DNA of 64,000 bases, from NCBI GenBank assembly GCA_965247065.1, contig CBDFGN010000006.1, positions 4,340,001 to 4,404,000 on the forward strand. Direction: 5' to 3'. The notes under the pieces are model-generated. The model had not been told where the DNA came from and searched no databases. It saw only the letters and a list, made by a program, of their open reading frames with translations. Each line of letters begins with the position of its first letter. Position 1 is the stretch's first letter. The DNA comes from CBDFGN01 sp965247065 (GTDB taxonomy: Bacteria > Bacteroidota > Bacteroidia > Cytophagales > Cyclobacteriaceae). This document shows positions 25,451-33,414 of the stretch, in pieces. Made by a program: the position numbers and the translations under genes.

Positions 25451-27353
25451 GTGCGCCCGGCAGGGCGCAAATACTTGGAGGTGAAAGTCCTCTATACGCC
25501 CGATAAGGGGAAGTATTAGCTGAACGGCAAGGTCACTATCGTGAGGTATTTGCTGAAGGAAGCTGAAGGCAAAGCACTGACCTGACGAACAGGAACTGCA
25601 TATTAGGCATGCCTATTGGGTGAGGAGGCCATTATCTCTAAAGCCCTATGCTTATATGGAAAGTAGGTATGTAGATGCAGCAGGTATAAGTGTGAAGGTA
25701 TTTGCGCATTACCCGGGGAGATCTCGGGGGGGCACCCTCCCCGAGAAGTCAGCAGCAGCCATAGTAGTCCAGCTAACTATCTGGACGAAGGGCAGAACTT
25801 AGTATTAAGACTTATGGATTTATTGTTAACGTACGGGGCTGGAGTGGCAGAAGTTGATCCTGAGATGGATCAAGCTAATCGAGGAAGTATTGTTCGGAAA
25901 ACAAGAGATAGCCGAATGAGTGCGACAAACCAGACGGGGAACAGTAAAGACAAGAGTCAGGAGCCGATTAAGCTCATGGAGCAAATAGTTAGTCGGGAGA
26001 ACATGACCAGGGCTTACAAAAGAGTGGTTAAGAACAAAGGTGTAGCAGGAGTAGATGGCCTGCGCATATCAGAGTTAAAAGCCTATCTGCATAGCAACTG
26101 GTCACATGTCAAAGCCACCTTGTTGAATGGCGACTATTATCCCTTACCGGTAAAGAAAGTAACGATTCCCAAGCCAGGAGGCGGAGAACGGATACTGGGC
26201 ATACCCACGGTAATAGATCGCTTAATCCAACAGGGCATCCACCAAATATTAAGCCCGCTATATGACCGGGGCTTTTCGAAGTGGAGCTATGGTTTTCGAG
26301 AAAGGCGCAGCACGTTGCAAGCCGTTCAACAATCGAAAATCCATATCCAATCAGGGAAACGTTGGGTCATAGACATGGACTTGAGCAAATTCTTCGACGA
26401 AGTAAATCATGAAAGGCTACAATCGAAGCTACGTAAGGAGATCAAGGATCGACGCGTCATCCATCTGATCGACAGGTATCTTAGAAGTGGCATGATGATG
26501 AATGGGATAGAAGAGCGCCGAACCAAAGGCACACCACAGGGGAGTCCTCTCTCCCCATTGCTGTCCAACATAGTTTTAGATGAGTTGGATCAAGAACTGG
26601 AAAAGAGGGGACACCGGTTCGTTCGCTATGCCGACGACTTCCAGATATACGTAGGGAGTAAACGGACGGCAGAACGTGTGATGGACAACCTGACAGGATT
26701 TATTGAAGTAAAGCTGAAGCTGAAAGTCAATAAAACCAAGAGTGCCATTGACCGCCCTTGGAACCGTAACTTTCTGGGATACAGCTTTACCTCCCACAAG
26801 GAAACAAAGCTTCGGGTATCACGGGAAAGTATTAAAAGGCTAAAAGGGAAGTTAAAGGAGAAGTTTCGTCAGGGAAAGGGACGGAACCTAGGAAAGTTCA
26901 TAGCCGACGACCTTAATCCACTACTGAAAGGCTGGATTATCTACTTTTCAGGAAGCGAGACAAAAGGTTTCAGCAATGAACTGGACAGCTGGATCAGGCG
27001 ACATTTACGAAAGATAAAATGGCGTCAGATGAAACGTTCCTGGACACGTGCGCAAACTTTGATTGGCAGAGGGCTTCCAGAGGAAACCGCTATCCAATCA
27101 TCCTTTAACCAGCGCGGTGCGTGGTGGAATAGTGGGGCAAGGCACATGAATTTTGCCTATCCCACAGGTTATTTTGACCGAATTGGTCTCGTGACATTGC
27201 AGCATGAACACAGTCGGTATCATCTATTGATTAACACTAAGAACCGCCGTGATACGTGAACCGTACGTCCGGTGGTGTGAGAGGGTTAAAGTAAAGAATC
27301 TCCTTTGTGGATTGCCGCAGGTTTAAAAGTTTCTTTACTTTACTCTACTCGAT
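25451..27353 (+). mobile_element. Group II intron with reverse transcriptase/maturase
   Basis: The 5' end is GTGCGCCCGGCAGGGCGC, a standard group II start. The first 360 bases hold domain I-III features such as GGTGAAAGTCC, CTGAAGGAAGC and AGAAGTCAGCAG. Domain V is at about 27241-27278 (GAACCGCCGTG through CGGTGGTGT) and domain VI has an 11-bp stem AAAGTAAAGAA (about 27288-27298) with TTCTTTACTTT. The 3' end is near 27350-27354. The protein gene is in domain IV and its stop codon lies inside domain V. Insertion just after a terminator hairpin and the lack of an endonuclease domain are habits of class C introns, but the class was not proven. All catalytic parts appear present. Confidence 0.88.
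25814..27259 (+). CDS. ltrA: Group II intron reverse transcriptase/maturase
   Basis: A 481-residue intron-encoded protein that splices the intron RNA and copies it into new sites. The reverse-transcriptase palm carries KVTIPKPGGGERILGIPTV, DMDLSKFFDEVNH, KGTPQGSPLSPLLSNIVLDELD and the catalytic YADD near residue 272. The maturase (X) domain follows with NRNFLGYSFTSHKE and NPLLKGWIIYFSG. The C-terminus (GAWWNSGARHMNFAYP) has no HNH endonuclease. The first 30-40 residues are not conserved in my reading, so the true start may be one of the later in-frame ATGs. The stop codon is within domain V. Confidence 0.93.
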   Translation: MDLLLTYGAGVAEVDPEMDQANRGSIVRKTRDSRMSATNQTGNSKDKSQEPIKLMEQIVSRENMTRAYKRVVKNKGVAGVDGLRISELKAYLHSNWSHVKATLLNGDYYPLPVKKVTIPKPGGGERILGIPTVIDRLIQQGIHQILSPLYDRGFSKWSYGFRERRSTLQAVQQSKIHIQSGKRWVIDMDLSKFFDEVNHERLQSKLRKEIKDRRVIHLIDRYLRSGMMMNGIEERRTKGTPQGSPLSPLLSNIVLDELDQELEKRGHRFVRYADDFQIYVGSKRTAERVMDNLTGFIEVKLKLKVNKTKSAIDRPWNRNFLGYSFTSHKETKLRVSRESIKRLKGKLKEKFRQGKGRNLGKFIADDLNPLLKGWIIYFSGSETKGFSNELDSWIRRHLRKIKWRQMKRSWTRAQTLIGRGLPEETAIQSSFNQRGAWWNSGARHMNFAYPTGYFDRIGLVTLQHEHSRYHLLINTKNRRDT

Positions 27354-27487
27354 TCCCTTCAAAAATCATCCTCACTATGAGATCTTTGCTCTTGAGCTGG
27401 TTTGTTAATATTTGGATTCCGGCTTTATCTAATTTATCAGTATATTGATCGGTTAACTTTCGCCTATTAACCTTATAATCAAAAATC

Positions 27488-28069
27488 ATGGATTTTCAAG
27501 TCAAGCACCAGGAATCGTATTCCAGGGTGGAATTGTTATTAAGATCATTTCTTGGAATTTTTTACATTGAGATCCCGCACATTTTCCTACTATTCTTTCT
27601 AAGCATTTGGAGTGGCATCTTATCTTTTATTTCATGGTGGGTAATTCTTTTCACTGGTAGTTACCCCGAGAGTTTCTACGAATTCCAGGTAAAACTTTTT
27701 AAATGGGCCACCCGGGTTAACCTTAGGCTTTACAACCTTTCTGATGGCTATCCGGCCTTTGGGCTTGACGTCGAAGATGAAGCGTTCAAGCTGGATATTC
27801 CATACCCAGAGACGTTGAGCCGGGGAATCTTGCTGCTTCGGGCATTCTTTGGGGTTTTTTATGTTCTGATCCCTCACGGATTCATCCTTTTCTTCCGCGT
27901 CCTTTGGACGTTGATTCTTACTTTTGTGGCGTTCTGGGTAGTATTATTTACCGGTGAATATCCTAAATCGTGGTTTGAATTTAACGTGGGCACCCTCCGT
28001 TGGAGTCTCAGAGTGAATCTCTACATGAGTTTCATGACAGACGACTATCCGGTATTTTCGGGTAACTAG
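27488..28069 (+). CDS. Duplicated DUF4389 membrane protein
   Basis: A 193-residue protein made of two similar halves. Each has an arginine-led helix (LLLRSFLGIFYIEIPHIFLLFF and LLLRAFFGVFYVLIPHGFILFF, with FFxxxWxxILxF and WWVILFTGSYPESFYEF or FWVVLFTGEYPKSWFEF) and an RVNLRLYNL or RVNLYMSFM strand. This is the DUF4389 pattern in tandem. Function unknown; inner membrane. It starts a three-gene unit with a DUF4870-like protein (3-base gap) and an M48 protease (7-base gap). Confidence 0.8.
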   Translation: MDFQVKHQESYSRVELLLRSFLGIFYIEIPHIFLLFFLSIWSGILSFISWWVILFTGSYPESFYEFQVKLFKWATRVNLRLYNLSDGYPAFGLDVEDEAFKLDIPYPETLSRGILLLRAFFGVFYVLIPHGFILFFRVLWTLILTFVAFWVVLFTGEYPKSWFEFNVGTLRWSLRVNLYMSFMTDDYPVFSGN

Positions 28070-28072
28070 AGC

Positions 28073-28555
28073 ATGGAATACTATCCCCTGGAACAGCCCG
28101 ACCAATTGACCAAGAGGAACAAGGAGGATGCCATGGGAGCCTATTTGATGATGTTCGCCGCCATAGGCGCTGGACTCCCTCTACCCATTATTAATCTCAT
28201 TGCGGCGATCGTATATTACTTCATTAACCGATCCAAGAGTCGTTATGTCCATTTCCACGCCTTGCAATCTCTGCTAAGTCAGTTGCCAACGAGCATCATA
28301 AATGCAATAGCTGTTATCTGGGCCGTGCGAATATATGTTTTCCAGGCCCTGGAAATGTCCAATATTTTCAAAGGATATCTAGCCATGATGGTTGTCGTGA
28401 ACCTGGTTTACTTTGGATTCAGCATCATCGCGGCCGTCAAGGCCCGTGGGGGACAGATGTATTACTTCTTGTTCTTCGGCAGGATCGCATATCATTCTGT
28501 GTATTTAAAAAGAGAGCGTTCAGAAATTAAGCCGGTTAATAATCCGCCCAGCTAG
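28073..28555 (+). CDS. DUF4870/Tic20-like membrane protein
   Basis: A 160-residue protein with about four membrane segments (AYLMMFAAIGAGLPLPIINLI; TSIINAIAVIWAVRIYVF; GYLAMMVVVNLVYFGFSII; MYYFLFFGRIAYHSVYL) and the SRYVHFHALQSLLSQLP loop, typical of DUF4870/Tic20-like proteins. Function in bacteria unknown. Second gene of the unit between the DUF4389 and M48 genes; a joint role in membrane protein handling is a guess from the protease next door. Confidence 0.7.
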   Translation: MEYYPLEQPDQLTKRNKEDAMGAYLMMFAAIGAGLPLPIINLIAAIVYYFINRSKSRYVHFHALQSLLSQLPTSIINAIAVIWAVRIYVFQALEMSNIFKGYLAMMVVVNLVYFGFSIIAAVKARGGQMYYFLFFGRIAYHSVYLKRERSEIKPVNNPPS

Positions 28556-28562
28556 AGATAGA

Positions 28563-29348
28563 ATGACTTGGAAAATTTGGAGAGATTTAGCCATCATTAC
28601 CGGCGTGTTCCTGGTGGTATGGATAGTCGCTACCCGGTTTGACTTTGATTTTGGGGAATCGCCGGAGCTAATTACACCACAGAAAGAAGAAGAATTGGCA
28701 AGACTGCTGTTTGAAGAAATCCTGCAAGAGTATGATTTCCTGAAGAGTCCTCAGGTTGACTCTGCAGTTCAATTAGTTATCGACCGGCTGCTGGATGGGC
28801 TCGATTCATCGGAGTATACCTATCAAGTCAGAATCATAGAGCAACCTCATGTCAATGCGTTCGCCACGTTTGGTGGGAATATTTTCTTGTTTACCGGGTT
28901 GTTAAAATACGTGGAGGGGCCTGAGGAATTGGCAATCATTCTTGCCCACGAAATTGGTCATGTCGAAAATCAACATGTTGTGGACAAACTTGCCAAGCAA
29001 CTGGGGATGGAGATCCTCTTTGCAATTCTGACAGGGGGCGATCCAGTGTTAGTTTCCGAAATCAGCAAAATAGTGGTTTCCACGGCTTTTGACCGGGAGA
29101 AGGAGAGAGAGGCGGATGAATTTGCAATGCAACTCGCCTTGAGGAGTGGCATAAATCCGCGTCGCATGGGCCAGTTTTTCATTCGCTCGCTCGATAAAAC
29201 AAACTCATTTCAAGAGCAGTTGGAGTTTCTTCTCTCCCATCCTCATAGTAAGAATAGGATAGAATCAGTTCTGGAATTTGATATGCCAGAGGAATTTCAG
29301 GAAATCCCCTTTGATCTGAATTGGGAGGTCGTGCAGGATGCTATCTGA
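28563..29348 (+). CDS. M48-family metalloprotease
   Basis: A 261-residue protein with one N-terminal membrane helix (LAIITGVFLVVWIVATRF) and an M48 peptidase domain. The zinc site is AHEIGHVENQHVV, with the third ligand Glu in EREADEFAMQLA. NAFATFGGNIFLFTGLL is the usual strand before the helix. The shorter length and single anchor are closer to exported BepA/LoiP-type members than to HtpX. It likely degrades or chaperones envelope proteins. Last gene of the three-gene unit. Confidence 0.9.
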   Translation: MTWKIWRDLAIITGVFLVVWIVATRFDFDFGESPELITPQKEEELARLLFEEILQEYDFLKSPQVDSAVQLVIDRLLDGLDSSEYTYQVRIIEQPHVNAFATFGGNIFLFTGLLKYVEGPEELAIILAHEIGHVENQHVVDKLAKQLGMEILFAILTGGDPVLVSEISKIVVSTAFDREKEREADEFAMQLALRSGINPRRMGQFFIRSLDKTNSFQEQLEFLLSHPHSKNRIESVLEFDMPEEFQEIPFDLNWEVVQDAI

Positions 29349-29537
29349 TTCATGGACCTCGTGGACGTCTCCAGAGGCGTTCCTCGCAAAACCAATTAAG
29401 TGTCTCTCTAGACGCATTCGCATCCCCTCTGCCATTACCAATCCCCTTAGGTAATAAAAATCATTTGGTCGCATGATAACCCGTCAGAAGAGGTGAACAT
29501 GCTAAGGGACCTGGATTTTACAGACTGGGAAGCAGGC

Positions 29538-29828
29538 TCATTTCTTAATATAATGGTTCAGATCCTGCACATATTTCTCAAATGCTTTAAGGCCTTTGGG
29601 GCTTATTTTGCAAGTTGTCACTGGTTTCTTACCTCGAAACGATTTTTTCACTTTGATATACCCTGCATGGGACAGTTTGTCGATCTGAACGCTTAGGTTC
29701 CCAGCCGTAGCTTCGGTTCGTTCCTTGAGGTAGTTGAACTCAGCAGCCTCGAGGCCAACGAGTATAGAGACAATAGCGAGCCGGAGCTGCGAGTGAAGCA
29801 ATGGGTCCAGGTCATTAAACTCCTTCAT
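29538..29828 (-). CDS. Winged-helix transcriptional regulator (HTH_34-like)
   Basis: A 96-residue protein: DPLLHSQLRLAIVSILVGLEAAEFNYLKERTEATAGNLSVQIDKLSHAGYIKVKKSFRGKKPVTTCKISPKGLKAFEKY, read as helix, ATAGNLSVQIDKL recognition helix, and a basic wing (SFRGKKPVT). Such small regulators are common in Bacteroidota and often control the membrane gene next to them. The ATG at 29828 lies within the last codons of the upstream frameshifted membrane gene, so their translation is coupled. Confidence 0.88.
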   Translation of the reverse strand: MKEFNDLDPLLHSQLRLAIVSILVGLEAAEFNYLKERTEATAGNLSVQIDKLSHAGYIKVKKSFRGKKPVTTCKISPKGLKAFEKYVQDLNHYIKK

Positions 29829-30402
29829 CGGCCATCTTCTGCCTAAGCATGTACCCCGGTATTAAGTAGCCGCAAAGCACCGCTATTCCATTGATCAATA
29901 GTCCGTAGATTGGGCCGGCAAAAAAAGCCGCCAATCGCAAAGCCCCAGAACATAAAGCCCCCAACAATTAAATGCCTGAACTTCAATGCGATGCCCGATA
30001 GCAGTGTTGCGTATCCGGCCAACATGAGCACGTAAGGCGCAAACTTTTCCATTGACCCAGCCAAGAAAAGCTGAACCAGAAAGAAGGAAAAAAAAAACGA
30101 AATCCAGATCCACAAGTATAGGCTGTCGAGGTGGGTTCGCACTTTAGCTCGGCGACCTTTTTGAAACCATAATAGAACGAGGCTATTATTCCTGGGATGA
30201 CAATCAGCCAGATACGGTAGGGGCCAGGGATAGCCGTGAATTGCAGCAGGATAAAATGCCCTAAGCTTGCAAACAGTATCAACCACCCCCACAACAGTAG
30301 GTGAAAGCTGCCTTGAGAAACATTACCTTTTGCCTGACGTATCATTCGAGCGATCATTTCCAGACTTTCCTGTTCAGTCAATTGTTCTTGGTTGGTATTC
30401 AT
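29815..30402 (-). pseudogene. Membrane protein gene with two compensating frame shifts
   Basis: The start MNTNQEQLTEQESLEMIARMIRQ and two membrane helices are read in one frame from 30402 to about 30160. The next part (GRRAKVRTHLDSLYLWIW through MFWGFAIGGFF) is in another frame, and the last (AGPIYGLLINGIAVLCGYL through LRQKMADEGV) is back in the first, ending at TAA 29815-29817. One base missing in the T5 run at 30158-30162 and one extra in the A7 run at 29920-29926 explain this, and the whole span is exactly 196 codons. It overlaps the regulator start by 14 bases, which supports the third part being real. Function unknown. Confidence 0.8.
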
Positions 30403-30539
30403 AGCGTCATAGATTTATTTTAAATATAAAGTAGTTTATATAACAAACCATAATAATTAGCGAATTTTTTTTCAACTTGTTACAATTCGCATTGAAAGTT
30501 GAGTAGTGAAAATTGAGGCCTGGGAGTGCATTTATCGAT

Positions 30540-31385
30540 ATGATTCTGATTGCAGACAGCGGTTCGACTAAAACGGACTGGAGATTAATTGGTGATTCTG
30601 GTAATATCAGTCAATTGAAAACAGCTGGGATGAATCCTTTCTATCAGGATTCCGAAGCGATGCATCAGGAACTAACCATGCATCTCCTTCCTCATATAAA
30701 CCGACCCCTTGATAGCATTTTCTTCTATGGCGCTGGTTGTATCACCCAGGAGGACAAAGAGGTGGTCCGGCAAGCTTTGTTACGGGCTTTTGAAACCACC
30801 AATGCAGAGGTCTACGATGACCTATTTGCAGCGGCCAGGGCCCTATGTGGGCCAGATCCCGGAATAGCATGTATCCTGGGTACTGGCTCCAATTCCTGCT
30901 TTTATGACGGTCATCAGATCATCGACCGTGTACCTCCCCTGGGATTCATACTGGGCGATGAGGGAAGCGGATCTTACCTGGGTAAACGGTTGGTCGCTGA
31001 TTATCTAAAGCGCCTCATGCCGGAGATCCTAAGAGTTCGGTTCAAAGAGCGATTTGCCGCGGAACCCCAGGAGATAATGGAAAGCGTTTATAAAAAAGAA
31101 TTTCCCAATAGATATTTGGCGAGGTTTTCTCAATTCGCATTCCACAACCTTACGCATCCTTACATTTACGATTTGGTGGTGCGGGGTTTCAGCACCTTTT
31201 TGGATCGAAATGTTTTGAGCCATCCGAATCATCAAGATTATCCGATCCACTTTGTTGGTTCCATAGCCTATTACTACTCCGACGTCCTCAGGCAGGTCGC
31301 CAGCGACCGGGGTCTGGTGGTTAAGAACATTCTAGAGTCGCCTATAGCCGGTCTCACTTTATACCACCATCAGATTTCGGGTTGA
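30540..31385 (+). CDS. BadF/BadG-type ATPase, probable N-acetylglucosamine kinase
   Basis: A 281-residue ASKHA-fold sugar kinase. It has the phosphate-1 loop ADSGSTKTDW, the phosphate-2 loop ILGTGSNSCFYDG, and PLGFILGDEGSGSYLGKRL. Eukaryotic and bacterial GlcNAc kinases of the BadF/BadG/BcrA/BcrD family share these. It would phosphorylate GlcNAc (or MurNAc) freed from the cell wall. The ATG at 30540 starts the fold directly; an in-frame TTG at 30513 adds only 9 residues. murQ follows after 39 bases, so cell-wall sugar recycling is the likely job. Confidence 0.85.
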   Translation: MILIADSGSTKTDWRLIGDSGNISQLKTAGMNPFYQDSEAMHQELTMHLLPHINRPLDSIFFYGAGCITQEDKEVVRQALLRAFETTNAEVYDDLFAAARALCGPDPGIACILGTGSNSCFYDGHQIIDRVPPLGFILGDEGSGSYLGKRLVADYLKRLMPEILRVRFKERFAAEPQEIMESVYKKEFPNRYLARFSQFAFHNLTHPYIYDLVVRGFSTFLDRNVLSHPNHQDYPIHFVGSIAYYYSDVLRQVASDRGLVVKNILESPIAGLTLYHHQISG

Positions 31386-31424
31386 TCAAATTGATATTAC
31401 CTTTGATCTGAACCAAACGCCGGG

Positions 31425-32237
31425 ATGAAAACTGGAACTACTGAATCCTCTTCAAACTTCACCGATCTTGAGAAAATGCCGCTCCGGGATTTGCTCCTGA
31501 ACATCAATAAGGAAGATCAAAAAGTTCCTCTGGCGGTTAAGCGGGTGATACCTCAAATTAAGAAGCTGGTAAAACCGATTGTGCAGCGTATGAAAAGAGG
31601 AGGTCGGTTGTTTTATATAGGCTCCGGGACTTCTGGCAGGTTGGGCATTGTAGATGCTTCTGAATGTCCACCGACCTACGGAGTACCTCACGGATTGGTA
31701 ATTGGTTTGATAGCTGGAGGTGATTCGGCAATCAGAAAGGCAGTTGAATTTGCCGAAGATGATTACGAGCAGGCCTGGAAGGATTTACGCAGTAACCACA
31801 TTACCGATGAGGACACCGTAGTGGGAATTGCGGCCTCAGGACGCACTCCTTACGTTGTCGGAGGTATCCGTGATGCCCGTAAAAATGGCAATCTAACTGG
31901 TGGAATTACTAGCAACCACGGTTCGGAATTGGCCAAGATTGCTGAATTTCCAGTCGAAGTGATCGTAGGACCGGAGTTTGTTACGGGTAGTACCCGGATG
32001 AAATCGGGAACTGCCCAGAAATTGGTCCTCAATATGATCTCTACATCGGTGATGATTCAGCTGGGAAGGGTGAAAGGCAACAAGATGATTGACATGCAAT
32101 TGAGCAATCAGAAGCTGGTAAACCGGGGAACTCGGATGATAATGGAGGAATTATCCCTCGATGAGGGTCAGGCAGAGATGCTCTTGAAAACTCATGGCTC
32201 GGTAAGAAAAGCGATAGAGGCGGCACGCAATGCATAA
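31425..32237 (+). CDS. murQ: N-acetylmuramic acid 6-phosphate etherase
   Basis: A 270-residue SIS-domain lyase that removes the lactyl ether from MurNAc-6-phosphate to give GlcNAc-6-phosphate in peptidoglycan recycling. Family marks: GGRLFYIGSGTSGRLGIVDASECPPTYG with the catalytic Glu, GIAASGRTPYVVGG, and the second conserved stretch GPEFVTGSTRMKSGTAQK. Length is that of Bacteroidota MurQ, slightly shorter than E. coli. It follows the GlcNAc kinase gene and overlaps the next gene by 8 bases, so all three are one operon. Confidence 0.95.
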   Translation: MKTGTTESSSNFTDLEKMPLRDLLLNINKEDQKVPLAVKRVIPQIKKLVKPIVQRMKRGGRLFYIGSGTSGRLGIVDASECPPTYGVPHGLVIGLIAGGDSAIRKAVEFAEDDYEQAWKDLRSNHITDEDTVVGIAASGRTPYVVGGIRDARKNGNLTGGITSNHGSELAKIAEFPVEVIVGPEFVTGSTRMKSGTAQKLVLNMISTSVMIQLGRVKGNKMIDMQLSNQKLVNRGTRMIMEELSLDEGQAEMLLKTHGSVRKAIEAARNA

Positions 32238-32805
32238 GATCGAGCCATATTATGGTTGGTATCGGTCCTATGAGGTTTCCGAGGACGAGCGGTCACCGTA
32301 TTTTGGCAAAGAGTATAATTACGATCTCTATACGGAGGAGATATATGGATACTTCATCGATCCCGGCTGGGACTTCATGGGTTCCGAAACACTTTACTTG
32401 AAGATATTATTTACGGACTATGAACGGGGATTCACAATCATTGAGTTTATTGGCGAATGGAATGATGCCTTGAATAACGATATTATGCACCTAAAGAGGA
32501 ATATTCTCGAGCATATGATGGGTCAGGGTATCAGCAAGTTTATTCTGCTGGGGGAGAATGTCCTGAATTTTCACGGATCCGATGATTGTTATTATGAGGA
32601 GTGGTTTGAAGAGCTTGAAGACCCTGGTTGGATAGCTGCAGTAAGCTTTAGAGATTTCGTTCTGGAAGAAATGGGGAGCTACAACATCGATTCATACATC
32701 AGCTTTGGAGGAACCCTTCAAATCAAGAACTGGCGGACTATGCAGCCTAGGACATTCTTTGAACTGGTGCGCAACCAGATCAACCGGCGTATCGCTCTAA
32801 CCTAG
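32230..32805 (+). CDS. Unknown protein translationally coupled to murQ
   Basis: A 191-residue soluble protein, rich in Tyr, Trp, Asp and Glu, with no signal or membrane helix. It opens with HKIEPYYGWYRSYEVSEDERSPY and has a central alpha/beta part (FTIIEFIGEWNDALNNDIMHLKRNI; GISKFILLGENVLNF) that looks like a small Rossmann-like or STAS-like fold. I do not recognise the family. The 8-base overlap with murQ suggests a role in, or regulated with, cell-wall sugar recycling. Its end overlaps the convergent SprT-like gene by 9 bases. Confidence 0.75.
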   Translation: MHKIEPYYGWYRSYEVSEDERSPYFGKEYNYDLYTEEIYGYFIDPGWDFMGSETLYLKILFTDYERGFTIIEFIGEWNDALNNDIMHLKRNILEHMMGQGISKFILLGENVLNFHGSDDCYYEEWFEELEDPGWIAAVSFRDFVLEEMGSYNIDSYISFGGTLQIKNWRTMQPRTFFELVRNQINRRIALT

Positions 32806-33414
32806 ACTTTGGACCTCTGAAATCTCTGATATTAGGAACTTCTTGCCGGTGGCGATATCAAGGCATACCGCCCGGGTTCGGCGAACAGCTTCTTTCTTGA
32901 ATGTCCTTCCTTTGAAACTGAAATGGAATCCTGGTTCAATGTCAGAAAGGTAGGTTCGGTCCGGGTAGTCGTCGAATCTTCTTAGAGCCTTTAATAGCAC
33001 AGCGTCGGACTGGGTAGTGGCTTTGGGATTTCTCATGTGATTCCGCAAAGGCACCAACACTTCAAGCGGAAAAAGAAGATCTGTCATCATAGGAGAAAGC
33101 AGTCGTCGGAATTCAATCTTCCACTCGCTGCCGTGAGGCTTGCGATTTCGTCCCCTTTTGTGACCCACAGTGCGGTGCGCGACCTCATGAATGTAGGTAA
33201 TCAAGAAGTTAAACCGATTGAGGTTATTGTTGACCGTGATCACGTGCTCTTCTTGACGCCGTTCATAACGGTAATCGCCAAGTTTGCTTGACCTATCCCG
33301 GCTCACCAGGAATTGGAAGGGATAATTAACCCAGAGATCGAAACAATAGTGTACAGCGTTTGAGGGGAGATGCTTCTCCAGTCGATGGTATACGATCGAA
33401 TTTCGATTGCTCAC
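32797..33414 (-). CDS. SprT-like zinc metalloprotease-fold protein
   Basis: A 205-residue protein. The SprT-like core is visible: an early WVNYPFQFLVSRDRSSKLGDYR strand region, then FNFLITYIHEVAHRTVGHK with HExxH, and KPHGSEWKIEF with the third ligand His. Human SPRTN, of the same group, cuts DNA-protein crosslinks; bacterial SprT roles are less clear. The start overlaps the der stop by 4 bases (ATGA), so it is co-translated with der. Confidence 0.85.
   Translation of the reverse strand: MSNRNSIVYHRLEKHLPSNAVHYCFDLWVNYPFQFLVSRDRSSKLGDYRYERRQEEHVITVNNNLNRFNFLITYIHEVAHRTVGHKRGRNRKPHGSEWKIEFRRLLSPMMTDLLFPLEVLVPLRNHMRNPKATTQSDAVLLKALRRFDDYPDRTYLSDIEPGFHFSFKGRTFKKEAVRRTRAVCLDIATGKKFLISEISEVQSLG

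Noticed and set aside
25620..25802. 60-codon frame upstream of the intron reverse transcriptase
   Set aside because: It lies in the ribozyme domains I-III and is explained by the RNA structure.
29434..29455. ATTACC/GGTAAT palindrome as a terminator of the M48 protease unit
   Set aside because: The stem is only 6 bp and is followed by A residues and not by T on the coding strand.
30403..30539. A/T-rich gap as a possible replication origin
   Set aside because: It is a short divergent promoter region between two operons with no DnaA-box cluster and no origin genes around it.
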